Assembly (NCBI GenBank): GCA_050950345.1
Contig: JBMNHK010000002.1
Coordinates: 372,001 to 436,000, forward strand
Source of the DNA: Pelotomaculum_C sp050950345
Lineage (GTDB): Bacteria > Bacillota > Desulfotomaculia > Desulfotomaculales > Pelotomaculaceae
Direction of reading: 5' to 3'
DNA length: 64,000 nucleotides
Shown here piece by piece: positions 52,116 to 61,464 of this stretch. The notes below the pieces were generated by a model, which worked only from the letters and a program-made list of their open reading frames with translations, ran no database searches and was not told the DNA's origin. Made by a program: the position numbers and the translations under genes. Numbering within the stretch: the first letter of the stretch is position 1; every line of letters starts with the position of its first letter.

Positions 52116-52907
52116 TTGCTAAGAGGTCTATATACTTCAACCTCAGGAATGAACGTTCAGCAGGCCAAGATAGAAAGTGTTGCCAATAACCTGGCCAATG
52201 CCACCACCCCCGGATATAAAAAAGAGAGCATTCAGACACAGAGTTTTCCTGAAGTTCTCCTCTTACGGCAGGGAGGACCAAAGCAAATGGCAAGGAATAT
52301 TACACTCAATGATACAGCGGTAATTGGTTCCATTAGCATGGGTGCTCTTGTAGCTGATGTTTCAATTGACCACGCCCAGGGAGCCGGCGTGGAGACCGGG
52401 AAATCAACTGACATCCTGCTCCAAGGCCCGGGCTTTTTAGCTGTGAGTGTCCCTGTTGATGGGGAACCGGACAGGGTTTGCTATACCCGCAATGGTGAAC
52501 TGAGCGTGGACGGAGAAGGTTTTCTTACAGCAGGCAGTGGTAACCGTGTATTGGGTGAAGGTGGGCCGATTAGGGTCCGTGGTGAAGATTTTCAGATTGC
52601 CTCCGATGGAACAGTATATGAAAATAGCCTGGCAGTGGGCAGGCTCAGGTTGATTGAATTTGACGATGTTAGAGGGTTGAGCAAAGAAGGCGATGGTATA
52701 TATGTTAATGCGCAAGATGCGGGCATGAACGAGGCTGCCAATACAGCAGTCCATCAGGGTTGGCTGGAAGTATCTAATGTCAATGTTAATGATGAGATGG
52801 TTGCGCTGATTTCGGTCCTGCGCTCATATGAAGCGAATCAAAAGCTGGTTCAGGTCTATGATGAGCAGTTGTCAAAGACAGTCAATGAAGTAGGAAGAAT
52901 CAGGTGA
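52116..52907 (+). CDS. flgF: Rod protein of the FlgF/FlgG type
   Basis: A 263-aa rod/hook-family protein. The start is TTG 52116, supported by AAGGGAG upstream and by the family N-terminus LRGLYTSTSGMNVQQ; longer frames to 52062 lack support. NNLANATTPGYKKESIQTQ and the C-terminus EVSNVNVNDEMVALISVLRS are typical. It is the first of two FlgF/G-type genes in tandem, so FlgF is the likely identity. Confidence 0.88.
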   Translation: MLRGLYTSTSGMNVQQAKIESVANNLANATTPGYKKESIQTQSFPEVLLLRQGGPKQMARNITLNDTAVIGSISMGALVADVSIDHAQGAGVETGKSTDILLQGPGFLAVSVPVDGEPDRVCYTRNGELSVDGEGFLTAGSGNRVLGEGGPIRVRGEDFQIASDGTVYENSLAVGRLRLIEFDDVRGLSKEGDGIYVNAQDAGMNEAANTAVHQGWLEVSNVNVNDEMVALISVLRSYEANQKLVQVYDEQLSKTVNEVGRIR

Positions 52908-52951
52908 TTAATCTCTTTATGGCCAAGGGAACTTATGTGAGGTGAGGTAGA

Positions 52952-53722
52952 ATGCTGAAAGCCCTGGGAAGCGGCGCTTCCGGACTTAACGCCCAACAAC
53001 TGAGAGTCGATCTTCTGGCTAATAACCTGGCCAACATCAGTACAACGGGCTTTAAAAAAAGCACCCCCCGTTTTGCCGAACTTATCTCTCAGGAACTGCT
53101 GAAATCCGGTATACCGGTAGCGGAGGGCATGGAGCAGGCAGAGCTGGGAAGCGGGGTAAAAGTAGCGGAGATTACCAGAGAGTATGAACAGGGTGATTTG
53201 ACAGAAACAGGGAAACAAACGGACCTGGCGATTAACGGCGAAGGATTTTTTAGAGTGCTTACACCTGACGGGCAGGAGCGGTATACACGAGATGGCAGCT
53301 TTAGCCTTGACCAAATGGGGCATATGGTTACTGATGACGGTTGTAGACTTGATGGCATTCAAATAAGACCTGGTGCGAATAAAATCATCATTTCACAGAA
53401 GGGTATTGTCCACAGCCTGGATGATGCCGGCATTACCGCTGCAGGACAAATCAATTTATATCGCTTCAGCAACGTCAAAGGCTTGCAAGCTGAGGGTAAA
53501 AACCTTTACTCTTTTAGCGGCAATGCCATAGATATTATTGCAGGCCGTCCTGGCAGCGATGGTTTTGGTGAAGTCAGGCAGGGCTATCTGGAATTATCCA
53601 ATGTCAACCTGATTGATGAACTGACCAATATGATTGAAGCACAACGGGCATATGGTTTTAATGCCCGCGTTGTCCAGACGGTTGATGATTTTTGGAGCAG
53701 GGCTAACAACTTGCGTAAATAA
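52952..53722 (+). CDS. flgG: Distal rod protein FlgG-like
   Basis: A 256-aa rod protein beginning MLKALGSGASGLNAQQLRVD, followed by LLANNLANISTTGFKKSTPR. The C-terminus ELSNVNLIDELTNMIEAQRA is the conserved D0 helix. The ATG follows GAGGTGAGGTAGA. It is the second member of the pair with flgF at 52116; the end of the rod that joins the hook is the probable site. Confidence 0.92.
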   Translation: MLKALGSGASGLNAQQLRVDLLANNLANISTTGFKKSTPRFAELISQELLKSGIPVAEGMEQAELGSGVKVAEITREYEQGDLTETGKQTDLAINGEGFFRVLTPDGQERYTRDGSFSLDQMGHMVTDDGCRLDGIQIRPGANKIIISQKGIVHSLDDAGITAAGQINLYRFSNVKGLQAEGKNLYSFSGNAIDIIAGRPGSDGFGEVRQGYLELSNVNLIDELTNMIEAQRAYGFNARVVQTVDDFWSRANNLRK

Positions 53723-53734
53723 GGGGGCATGTGA

Positions 53735-54259
53735 TTGTCTACGGCACGGGAAAACCAGTTTAACCAATCTATGCAGGTTGCCGAAATCAAGGTGGGTATC
53801 GCTGATCTGAAAGTGGGCGTAAAACCGGAGCGGTTGATTACTTTCAGTCTTGGTTCCTGTGTCGGTGTCAGTTTATATGATCCTTTGACCGGTGTAGGCG
53901 GCTTATTGCATTTTATGCTTCCTGACAGTAGCCAGTTCAATAACGTAAACAATCCTGCTAAATTTGGCGATCTGGGTATAATCCAGTTATTTAATGAAGT
54001 CAAGCGTAAGGGGGCCCGGGTCTCCAGTCTTCAGGCCAAGCTGGCCGGGGGGGCCCAAATGTTTATTGGCTCTAATGAAAAACTCATGCTTGATATCGGC
54101 AAGCGCAATGCCAGCATGGCCAGGCAGGTTTTAAACAAGCTGAGAATTAGAATAGCAGCAGAAGAGCTTGGCGGCAATCGGGGCCGTACCATGATTTTGG
54201 ACACTGTCAACGGCAATGTATACATAAGGATGGCGGGCGCCAAGTTATACACAATTTAA
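53735..54259 (+). CDS. cheD: Chemoreceptor glutamine deamidase CheD
   Basis: A 174-aa protein with the catalytic Cys-His pair: Cys in FSLGSCVGVSLYDP (about residue 48) and His in GGLLHFMLPDS (about 65). CheD deamidates receptor glutamines and, in Bacillota, is controlled by CheC, encoded next. It starts at TTG 53735 with AAGGGGG upstream. Sequence KLAGGAQMF and GGNRGRTMILDTVNG are typical. Confidence 0.96.
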   Translation: MSTARENQFNQSMQVAEIKVGIADLKVGVKPERLITFSLGSCVGVSLYDPLTGVGGLLHFMLPDSSQFNNVNNPAKFGDLGIIQLFNEVKRKGARVSSLQAKLAGGAQMFIGSNEKLMLDIGKRNASMARQVLNKLRIRIAAEELGGNRGRTMILDTVNGNVYIRMAGAKLYTI

Positions 54260-54285
54260 ATATAATTTACAAGGAAGGCCGGAAA

Positions 54286-54918
54286 ATGACCGCAGACAAA
54301 GAAATGACATATATGCATTTTGATGTTCTTCAGGAAATCAGTAATATCGGCTTAGGCAACGCTGCTACGGCCCTGGCGGAATTATTGCAAAAAAGAGTAG
54401 ACTTAGAAGTGCCGCAGGCCACTTTTGTAGATATGGAACAGGTATTCCCCATGGTGGGTGGCCTGGAGGATGTAGTAGCCTGTGTCCATCTCGGTTTTGA
54501 TGGTGATATTGCCGGAACTGTGTTGTTTGTTTTCTCAGAGCAAAGTGCCTACAAACTGGTGGATATATTGCTTGAGCGAGAGATGGGGACGACGAAGGAA
54601 CTAGATGAACTGGGTGATTCCACCATTATGGAAATAGGTAATGTTTTAACAGGTACATTTATTAACGCCATCAGCAGTATGACCGGCCTGACTATGTATA
54701 CTTCAGTGCCGATGTTTGCCTTCGATATGATCGGGGCGATTTTAAGCGCTTCCCTTGTAGCCAGCGGTCACTGGGATGAGAAGGTGCTTTTGATTGAAAC
54801 TAACTTTGTCCAGAACAATGAGCAAATTAAAGGACATTTTTTCCTGTTGCCTAAAACCGGATTTTTAAACAAATTATTCATGGCACTGGGTTTGTCTTTA
54901 AATGTTAATGAAGAATAG
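54286..54918 (+). CDS. cheC: CheY-P phosphatase CheC
   Basis: A 210-aa CheC with both phosphatase half-sites: LQEISNIGLGNAATALAELL near residue 12 and DSTIMEIGNVLTGTFINAIS near 108 (conserved E and N in each). It dephosphorylates CheY-P and binds CheD. The ATG follows AAGGAAGG. Standing between cheD and cheY, it forms the Bacillus-type adaptation system. Confidence 0.95.
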   Translation: MTADKEMTYMHFDVLQEISNIGLGNAATALAELLQKRVDLEVPQATFVDMEQVFPMVGGLEDVVACVHLGFDGDIAGTVLFVFSEQSAYKLVDILLEREMGTTKELDELGDSTIMEIGNVLTGTFINAISSMTGLTMYTSVPMFAFDMIGAILSASLVASGHWDEKVLLIETNFVQNNEQIKGHFFLLPKTGFLNKLFMALGLSLNVNEE

Positions 54919-54950
54919 ATGATTTTAGTGAAGAATAGAGGTGTGAGCAA

Positions 54951-55325
54951 TTGGCTAAAACTATTCTTATTGTGGATGATGCTGCTTTCATGAGGATGAT
55001 GATTAAAAATATCGTCACTAAAAATGGTTATGAGGTGGTAGGCGAAGCCGAAAACGGGCATGTTGCTCTGGAATTATATAAGCAAAAGAAGCCGGACCTG
55101 GTGACCATGGATATTACGATGCCTGAAATGAGCGGAATTGAGGGTGTTAAAGCAATTCGCAGCTATGATCCCAATGCCAACATTATTATGTGCAGCGCCA
55201 TGGGGCAACAGAGCATGGTCATGGAGGCTATTCAGGCGGGGGCAAAAGACTTTATCGTTAAACCCTTCCAACAAGATCGTATCCTGCAGGCTATCGAACG
55301 AGTCCTTTCAAGATCAGGCCAATAA
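54951..55325 (+). CDS. cheY: Chemotaxis response regulator CheY
   Basis: A 124-aa single receiver domain. The acidic pair is in ILIVDDAAFM, the phospho-acceptor Asp in LVTMDITMPEMSG (about residue 54), Thr/Ser in IIMCSAMGQ, and Lys in DFIVKPFQ. Phosphorylated CheY binds FliM and FliY, encoded directly downstream. It starts at TTG 54951 after AGAGGTGTGAGCAA. Confidence 0.97.
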   Translation: MAKTILIVDDAAFMRMMIKNIVTKNGYEVVGEAENGHVALELYKQKKPDLVTMDITMPEMSGIEGVKAIRSYDPNANIIMCSAMGQQSMVMEAIQAGAKDFIVKPFQQDRILQAIERVLSRSGQ

Positions 55326-55360
55326 ATAATTGCATTATAAAAGACTGGAATGATAAATTT

Positions 55361-56353
55361 ATGGATATCCTGTCACAAAGCGAAATTGATACTCTGCTCA
55401 ATGCTTTATCTAAAGGTGAAGTAAATATTGAGGACCTGAGTGAAACTGCAGAACAGGTAAACTATAAAAATTATGATTTTCGGCGTCCCAACAAATTTTC
55501 CAAAGAACAGTTGCGCAATTTACAGGCTCTGCATGGTGTTTTTGCGCGCATACTGTCTAACTATTTGACCGGTTATTTGCGCGCCAATATACAGCTTGAG
55601 GTTGTCTCGGTAGATCAGATAACCTACGAAGACTTCATTAACTCAATACCAATCCCGACTGTTCTTACTGTTTTCTCTCTGGAGCCATTGAAGGGGACTG
55701 CCATAATGCAGTTTGATCCGATGTTTCTTTTTCCCATGCTGGATCTTTTCTTCGGTGGAAAAGGGGACGCTCCACACACCTTTCGGGATTTTACAGATAT
55801 CGAGCTGACTGTGGCGCGCAATCTGTCTGAGAAGATCCTGGAGAACCTGAGCATAGCCTGGAGAGACATTGTTCAGGTGGATGCCCAGGTTTTATCCTTG
55901 GAGACAAATCCAAGACTGCACCAGATATTTTCTTTCAACGAAATTGTGGCTTTGATAACCCTGAATGTGCAGATAGGTGATTCAACAAAAGGAATGCTCA
56001 ACTTATGCCTGCCTTATCCATTGTTGGTTCCATTGGTCTCCCAGCTAACTTATCATAAAAGTATTGTCTCGAAGGATAGGGAGATTAATGTGCAACAAAA
56101 CAAAAGGTTAAAGCACTGGCTCGGATTTCCAATGGTAGATCTTACTGTTATAGCCGGACAGACCCAAATAACTGTTAGGGATTTTTTACAGTTGCAAGAA
56201 GGTGACGTTTTGCTGCTGGAGAATAGACTGGATCAGGATATGGATGTTTATGTAGGTGATTTATTGAAATTTAAAGCTCAGCCAGGAACACATGGGAACC
56301 ATCTTGCTGTCCAGATTTCTGCGCTAGCGCAGGAGGGTGGGCAAGATGAATAA
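55361..56353 (+). CDS. fliM: Motor switch protein FliM
   Basis: A 330-aa C-ring protein. The N-terminal CheY-binding peptide is ILSQSEIDTLLNALSKGE. The middle domain with RPNKFSKEQLRNLQALHGVF contacts FliG, and the C-terminal SpoA domain (VDLTVIAGQTQITVRDFLQL) joins FliN/FliY. The ATG at 55361 has only a weak ribosome site. Its last 8 bases overlap fliY. Confidence 0.96.
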   Translation: MDILSQSEIDTLLNALSKGEVNIEDLSETAEQVNYKNYDFRRPNKFSKEQLRNLQALHGVFARILSNYLTGYLRANIQLEVVSVDQITYEDFINSIPIPTVLTVFSLEPLKGTAIMQFDPMFLFPMLDLFFGGKGDAPHTFRDFTDIELTVARNLSEKILENLSIAWRDIVQVDAQVLSLETNPRLHQIFSFNEIVALITLNVQIGDSTKGMLNLCLPYPLLVPLVSQLTYHKSIVSKDREINVQQNKRLKHWLGFPMVDLTVIAGQTQITVRDFLQLQEGDVLLLENRLDQDMDVYVGDLLKFKAQPGTHGNHLAVQISALAQEGGQDE

Positions 56354-57620
56354 CAGACTGCTGAATCAAGAAGAAATTGATTCCCTGCTGAACAGTCAAG
56401 GACCTGAATCCGGGCAAAATGAAAATGAAGCGGACAACCTCTCTGATGCCGTTGTTGCGTCAGACACGGCGGTAGTTCAATCAGCTGGGAGCTCAGCTGA
56501 GAGCGAGGAAATATTAACAGAGGAACAAAAGGATGCTCTGGGTGAAATTGGCAATATCTGTATGGGTTCTTCATCCACAAGCCTGTCAATGCAGATTAAT
56601 CAACCCGTGAGCATTACCAGCCCCAGGGTTACTATCTCTACTTTGGAAAAACTTTTTAAAGGCTTCGACATACCCCATATGTCTATACGTGTGCATTACA
56701 CTGAAGGGTTCACCGGTTATAACCTGTTAGTTATGAAATTGCATGATACTGCTGTTCTGGCAGATCTGATGATGGGTGGGGACGGTACAAACATATCTGA
56801 AAACATTTCAGAAATGGGTATTAGTGCGGCCAGCGAAGCAATGAACCAGATGATTGCTTCGGCTGCTACTGCGATGGCAACCATGTTCGGCCGTACCGTA
56901 AATATTTCGCCCCCGGAAACGGTAATATATCATAACCGTGAGCAACTTGATAATGGTGAATCGTCCGAACAGGTGGTTATTGTTTGGTTTAGAATGACTG
57001 TGGGCGACATTCTAGACACCCAGATCATGCAGGTTATGGATGTAAATACAGCAAAGCAACAAGCAGGTTTAATCCTGGGCCATTTAGATGAATACAGCAG
57101 CGAGGCAGAGGCGCCCGCACCGGCATCCGAACAGGAATCTGCTGCGACGCTGGAGATAACGGAGCTTGAAAAAAAGGAAGACGCAATCAGCAAGCTGGAA
57201 AATGGCAAGGAAGTTTTTCAGCCTACCCCGGCGCAGCAGGCGCCGGTATTAAAAACTCAGGACGCACCCCTGCATGGAAATCAAATACACAGTGATACTA
57301 TTAGCACCGGCAATTCGAACTTCAAAAAGACTGTATCAGCGCCACAGGGGATTGAGCAGCAGCGTTTAGATTTAATTCTTGATATCCACTTAAAAGTGAC
57401 TGTCGTCCTGGGCAGAACCAAGTGGCCGATTAAAGATATATTGGCGCTGACGCCGGGTTCCGTTATTGAACTGCAAAGCCTGGTGGATGAACCGGTAGAA
57501 GTCCTGGTCAATGGAACTCTGGTGGCCTGGGGTGAAGTGGTGGTTATCAATGAAAACTTTGGCGTAAGGCTCACCGGTATAGTTAAACAAGAGGAAAGGT
57601 TGCAGAGCCTTGGGGGATAA
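56346..57620 (+). CDS. fliY: Motor switch phosphatase FliY
   Basis: A 424-aa protein starting at ATG 56346 with GGAGG 9 bases upstream, inside the end of fliM. It has an N-terminal CheY-binding peptide (LLNQEEIDSLLNS), a CheC-like phosphatase domain with both half-sites (LGEIGNICMGSSSTSLSM and AASEAMNQMIASAATAMA), a disordered linker (about 235-330) and a C-terminal FliN domain (LDIHLKVTVVLGRTKWPIKD). It dephosphorylates CheY-P at the motor and forms part of the C-ring. It is the last gene of the flagellar operon. Confidence 0.95.
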   Translation: MNNRLLNQEEIDSLLNSQGPESGQNENEADNLSDAVVASDTAVVQSAGSSAESEEILTEEQKDALGEIGNICMGSSSTSLSMQINQPVSITSPRVTISTLEKLFKGFDIPHMSIRVHYTEGFTGYNLLVMKLHDTAVLADLMMGGDGTNISENISEMGISAASEAMNQMIASAATAMATMFGRTVNISPPETVIYHNREQLDNGESSEQVVIVWFRMTVGDILDTQIMQVMDVNTAKQQAGLILGHLDEYSSEAEAPAPASEQESAATLEITELEKKEDAISKLENGKEVFQPTPAQQAPVLKTQDAPLHGNQIHSDTISTGNSNFKKTVSAPQGIEQQRLDLILDIHLKVTVVLGRTKWPIKDILALTPGSVIELQSLVDEPVEVLVNGTLVAWGEVVVINENFGVRLTGIVKQEERLQSLGG

Positions 57621-57663
57621 AAAAGTCCTCTGATTTAATAATTTCAGTACAAGGGGTGCTGTT

Positions 57664-58395
57664 TTGAAAATTTTCGCCATTGGAGACCTCCATCTATCAT
57701 TTAGCCATCCGGTTAACCCCTTAAATCTGAATGATGTACATACCTATAAACCGATGGATAAGTTCGGAGCAGAATGGCGCGATCACCATATTAAAATCTA
57801 CAACAATTGGCTTAACCTTGTCAAAGAAGAGGATGTCGTGTTGATGCCGGGGGATTTTTCCTGGGCGATGAAGTTGAACGAGGCCCGTTTTGACCTTGAT
57901 TTCCTGGGATTACTCCCCGGCACCATTGTAGGTGTACCCGGCAACCATGATCTTTGGTGGCAGAGTATTTCACGTGTAAGAGAGATTTTGCCGCCTAATG
58001 TGAGATTAATTCAGAATGATCATCACGCAGTTGGCGGGGTTGTATTTTGCGGCTCTAGAGGTTGGCTTTGCCCGGGAGCGGAATATTTTGCTGACCATGA
58101 TCTTAAAATATTCCGCAGGGAGCTGATCAGGATGGAAAACTCCTTAAAGAGCGCCGGGCCGGCCGCAAAAGATATCATCGTGTTGATCCATTTTATGCCT
58201 ACCAATGAACGCCATGAAAAGAACGAATTTATTGAGTTGTTTCAAGCCTATGGGGTCAGTACGGTTGTTTACGGTCATTTCCATGGTAGCGCCGCCAGGT
58301 TAAAGCTGCCTGATTATGCCTGGGGGATTAGATTTCATTTGGCCAGTGCAGACCATCTGAACTTTACTCCGGTCCTAATAAAAGAGGTTAGTTGA
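57664..58395 (+). CDS. Calcineurin-like metallophosphoesterase
   Basis: A 243-aa phosphoesterase with the metal ligands in order: GDLHL (residue 7), MPGDFSWAM (about 62), VPGNHDLWW (about 97), LIHFMPT (about 178) and YGHFHGS (about 204). The NHD and GHFH blocks are diagnostic. The substrate is unknown; related proteins act on nucleotides or phosphoproteins. It starts at TTG 57664, 43 bases after fliY, and no terminator is visible between them. Confidence 0.9.
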   Translation: MKIFAIGDLHLSFSHPVNPLNLNDVHTYKPMDKFGAEWRDHHIKIYNNWLNLVKEEDVVLMPGDFSWAMKLNEARFDLDFLGLLPGTIVGVPGNHDLWWQSISRVREILPPNVRLIQNDHHAVGGVVFCGSRGWLCPGAEYFADHDLKIFRRELIRMENSLKSAGPAAKDIIVLIHFMPTNERHEKNEFIELFQAYGVSTVVYGHFHGSAARLKLPDYAWGIRFHLASADHLNFTPVLIKEVS

Positions 58396-58429
58396 TGCTT
58401 TTTATTCATGGGGTTAGAAGGGTGTAAAT

Positions 58430-59059
58430 ATGGCAATAGAAGCAGTTTTGTTTGATCTGGACGGGACTTTGGTTGATTCCCTGCCGCTAATAAAACAAAC
58501 TTATCGCCGGGTCTTTGATGAAATGCAGATACCCTGGGGCAACGATGACGTTGTTAAAATGATCGGCCTTCCCTTACTTGACATCGGGAGGCACTTTACA
58601 GGGGATGCGGCTGAACTTTTTTGTGAGCGCTATCAGCATTACTACCATCAGGAGCATGACCGCTATATCAAGCTCTTCCCAGGTACGCTGGAGATGTTGG
58701 CCAGCCTCAAAGATAATGGCCTGCAGCTTGGCATAGTCACCTCCAAGGGGAAGCCGGGCACTGCCAGGGCAACCAGCTTCACCGGCATTGACCGCTACCT
58801 GGATGTAGTGATCACCGCTCATGACGTAGCTAAACACAAACCCGAGCCGGAGCCCCTTTGGCAGGCCCTGGCAGCCATTAATACAGAGGTGGCCAATGCT
58901 GTTTATATCGGTGACAGCAGCTATGATATCTTGTGCGGGAAAAATGCCGGTTGCCTGACCCTGGGTGTGGCCTGGGGCCTGGACAGTCCTGCGGAGCTGG
59001 AGAGTTTGCAGCCGGCGGGTATATTGGCAGAGTGGGGGGATTTACCTGCTTATCTTTAG
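58430..59059 (+). CDS. HAD-family phosphatase (Gph/PpaX-like)
   Basis: A 209-aa haloacid dehalogenase-type phosphatase. Motif I is LFDLDGTLVDSLPLIKQTYR with both Asp, motif II is IVTSKGK, motif III Lys is KHKPEPEPL, and motif IV is YIGDSSYDI. The helical cap between residues 20 and 80 places it with phosphoglycolate phosphatase and the pyrophosphatase PpaX; the substrate cannot be fixed by sequence. ATG 58430 follows GAAGGGTGTAAAT. Confidence 0.9.
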   Translation: MAIEAVLFDLDGTLVDSLPLIKQTYRRVFDEMQIPWGNDDVVKMIGLPLLDIGRHFTGDAAELFCERYQHYYHQEHDRYIKLFPGTLEMLASLKDNGLQLGIVTSKGKPGTARATSFTGIDRYLDVVITAHDVAKHKPEPEPLWQALAAINTEVANAVYIGDSSYDILCGKNAGCLTLGVAWGLDSPAELESLQPAGILAEWGDLPAYL

Positions 59060-59093
59060 TAACTTTTTTACTGCGGAGGCATAGGTAGCTGAC

Positions 59094-59375
59094 TTGGTTG
59101 TGGGAATACTGACGGTAGAGCTGTATATCGGTGAAGCCAATTCTTTAAAGGAAAAACGCCGGGTGCTGAAAAGCCTGATTGACAGAATTAAAGTCCGCTT
59201 TAATGTCTCAATTGCCGAGGTGGGCGAAATGGATGCCTGGCAGCGTTCTGTGGTGGGGATCTCTTTTGTCAGCAACGAGCAAGCCCATGTCAGCCGGGTT
59301 CTGGCTGCCGTGGTCAGTTTTATTGAACAACAGGGTGCGGTTCAGCTCATTGACTTTCAAACAGAGCTATTATAA
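59094..59375 (+). CDS. DUF503 (YlxP-like) protein
   Basis: A 93-aa protein matching DUF503: VGILTVELYIGEANSLKEKR at the start, then VSIAEVGEMDAWQRSVVGIS. The family has a ferredoxin-like fold, and in many Bacillota it is encoded near rbfA/ribosome genes; the role is not established. It starts at TTG 59094 (or GTG 59100) downstream of GCGGAGGCATAGG. Confidence 0.88.
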   Translation: MVVGILTVELYIGEANSLKEKRRVLKSLIDRIKVRFNVSIAEVGEMDAWQRSVVGISFVSNEQAHVSRVLAAVVSFIEQQGAVQLIDFQTELL

Positions 59376-59541
59376 TTAAGGCGGGGATAAGCCTCCGGCT
59401 CAGACAACCATGAATACCTATCCCGCTAATAGCCCATCGGTAAAGAAGGGACAAAACAGGTGGTTAGACACAGATGCTGTTGCCGGCACCTTCCCCGCAG
59501 ATATATTATTGGCCTCAAGCGGCTTAATTATGCAGGCTTTA

Positions 59542-60288
59542 TTAATCAATAACCGCACAGGGGCCCCAGGAGGCGCATTTGCCGCAAGCATCACACAAAC
59601 CCAGGTCAGCGAAAAAAGCATCTGCCTCAAGCAGGTAACTATAGCATTTTTGTGCATCCAGTCCTTCCCGGGTGAGCGCCCCGGTAGGACATTTTTTAAC
59701 GCAATTCAGGCAGCTCCCATTGCGGTAATAAAGGCAAAACTGATCGGTAGCTTGAGGGGAAGGCGTAAGAGTCCTGTCGATGACCAGGCTGCCGAAGCGT
59801 CCGGCGCAACCGTAAGGGGTGATCAGCATCTGGTGCAGTCCAAAGGTACCCAGGCCGCAAATATAAGCTATATGCTTATGGGACCATGGGGCGCGAAGCC
59901 TGGCCGGGTCAAAATTATGGGTTGGCTTTTGCCAGGCGGTTTTTATGCCATAATTGGCCAGTGTCGTGGCCAATTCCTCACAGCACAGGCTGATCAGGGT
60001 GTTGGTTTCCACGTAGGCTTCGGCCCAGGCCCTGGCCACGTAAGCATGATCCCGGTTGTTTTTGACCAGTTCTCTGGTAAAAGGCAGGTAAAAACATACT
60101 ACGGTTGCCGCCCCGGGCAGCAGATCCCGGGGCAACAAGTGCTCCGGGCCTACAGCTGTTTTCAATTGCTGAAACAGAGGGTCGCCGGCGCCGGCGTAAC
60201 CCAATAGTGGTGAGCGGTAGTGGGTGTTCATGCTTTTTTCCTGCTCCCGGATGACTCTGTTAATGGTTTGACTGATCAATTCTTTCAT
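59542..60288 (-). CDS. QueG-like 4Fe-4S protein
   Basis: A 248-aa protein related to epoxyqueuosine reductase and reductive-dehalogenase-type Fe-S proteins. The C-terminus has two 4Fe-4S binding sets: CLNCVKKCP (about residue 195) and LCDACGKCASWGPC (near the end). The central GLGTFGLHQMLITPYGCAGR matches the cobalamin-binding region of that group. It is shorter than QueG (about 310-380 aa) and lacks the HEAT-repeat tail, so it is likely a different member of the family. It is the only minus-strand gene after 16 kb. Confidence 0.82.
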   Translation of the reverse strand: MKELISQTINRVIREQEKSMNTHYRSPLLGYAGAGDPLFQQLKTAVGPEHLLPRDLLPGAATVVCFYLPFTRELVKNNRDHAYVARAWAEAYVETNTLISLCCEELATTLANYGIKTAWQKPTHNFDPARLRAPWSHKHIAYICGLGTFGLHQMLITPYGCAGRFGSLVIDRTLTPSPQATDQFCLYYRNGSCLNCVKKCPTGALTREGLDAQKCYSYLLEADAFFADLGLCDACGKCASWGPCAVID

Positions 60289-60440
60289 GCAGCTAGCCTC
60301 TCCTTATTGCAATCCTTGCTCAACATTATAACAATTATTAAAGGATACCGCTTGTCTGTCAGAGAATAGATCCTCTTTGTAGCGATAGCTGTTGCAGGTT
60401 TTCTTTAGTTGTTGATCAAATATTTTTGGAGGTATTTTCA

Positions 60441-61325
60441 CTGAAAACAGAGCTGCCGGCATTCAACCCCTATCTTGCCATTATCCTGGCAGTAATCGCT
60501 TCGGCGTTTTCCTCAATATTTACGAAATTGGCTGCTGCTCCGCCTAATGTAATTGCTTTTTACCGGCTGACCTTTACCGTTGTATTGCTGGCGCCTTTGG
60601 CTCTGGGCGCAACAGGCCGGCAGGAGTTGAAGCGGCTTCCAGCGCGTGATCTGGTGCTGGCTTCCCTGGCCGGGCTTTTTTTAGCCCTGCATTTTTCTTT
60701 ATGGATTGCTTCCCTTGATTATACAACAGTTGCCAGTTCTACGGTGCTGGTCACTATGCAGCCCTTATTTGTTGTTGCCGGCGGGTATCTTTTGTTTAAG
60801 GAAAAAATCTCCTTACAGGGCCTGGCAGGGGGCTTGCTGGCGCTTTCAGGCAGCGTGATCATCGGTTTAGGGGATTTTCAAGCCGGCGGACAAGCCTTGA
60901 AAGGCGATCTTCTGGCTTTTAGCGGTGCTTTTATGGTGGCTCTTTACGTTTTGATTGGCCGCAGCTTGCGGGTCCGGCTTTCACTTTTCCCTTATGTTTT
61001 TCTTGTTTACAGCACGGCCGGCCTGTTCTTGCTTTTGAGCAATCTCGCCCTTGGTAATCCTCTCTACCCTTATCCTTTCTCTGACTGGATCTGGTTTCTC
61101 GCTCTGGCTGTGGTGCCTACCATAGGCGGGCATACGGTTTTTAACTGGGCTTTGCGCTATGTAAAGGCTGCCGTGGTCTCTGTGAGCATACTTGGGGAAC
61201 CTGTGGGGGCCACTATCCTGGCCTTTTTTATCTTTCAGGAGGTGCCAACCTTACTGCAGGTGGTCGGGGGGCTGGCTGTTATAACCGGGCTGTTGATCTT
61301 TATTTCTGCCGCTCGCAACAAATAA
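60441..61325 (+). CDS. EamA/DMT-family transporter
   Basis: A ten-helix drug/metabolite transporter of about 294 aa with two EamA repeats (FSSIFTKLAAAPPNVIAFYR in the first; TIGGHTVFNWALRYVKAAVV in the second). The substrate is unknown. GGAGG ends at 60432, so the codon with proper spacing is CTG 60441; the TTG at 60426 overlaps the ribosome site. No ATG or GTG is available near the N-terminus. CTG starts are rare, so the true start needs protein evidence. The coding frame itself is clear. Confidence 0.88.
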   Translation: MKTELPAFNPYLAIILAVIASAFSSIFTKLAAAPPNVIAFYRLTFTVVLLAPLALGATGRQELKRLPARDLVLASLAGLFLALHFSLWIASLDYTTVASSTVLVTMQPLFVVAGGYLLFKEKISLQGLAGGLLALSGSVIIGLGDFQAGGQALKGDLLAFSGAFMVALYVLIGRSLRVRLSLFPYVFLVYSTAGLFLLLSNLALGNPLYPYPFSDWIWFLALAVVPTIGGHTVFNWALRYVKAAVVSVSILGEPVGATILAFFIFQEVPTLLQVVGGLAVITGLLIFISAARNK

Positions 61326-61464
61326 AGTCCTACCCGGCAAATAAACGCATCTAAGGCATAAAAGAAGGATATGAACAGTTCCATGTTGAAATTAATTTAT
61401 TTGTGTCGTCCGAAAGAGGCACTGTGCGAGGGTTTAAATCTGTGATTAAAAGGAGGAGAAAGGT

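Noticed and set aside
59410..60207. 265-codon plus-strand open frame opposite the QueG-like gene
   Set aside because: It is the antisense shadow of a gene with clear Fe-S motifs and has no ribosome site or recognisable domain.
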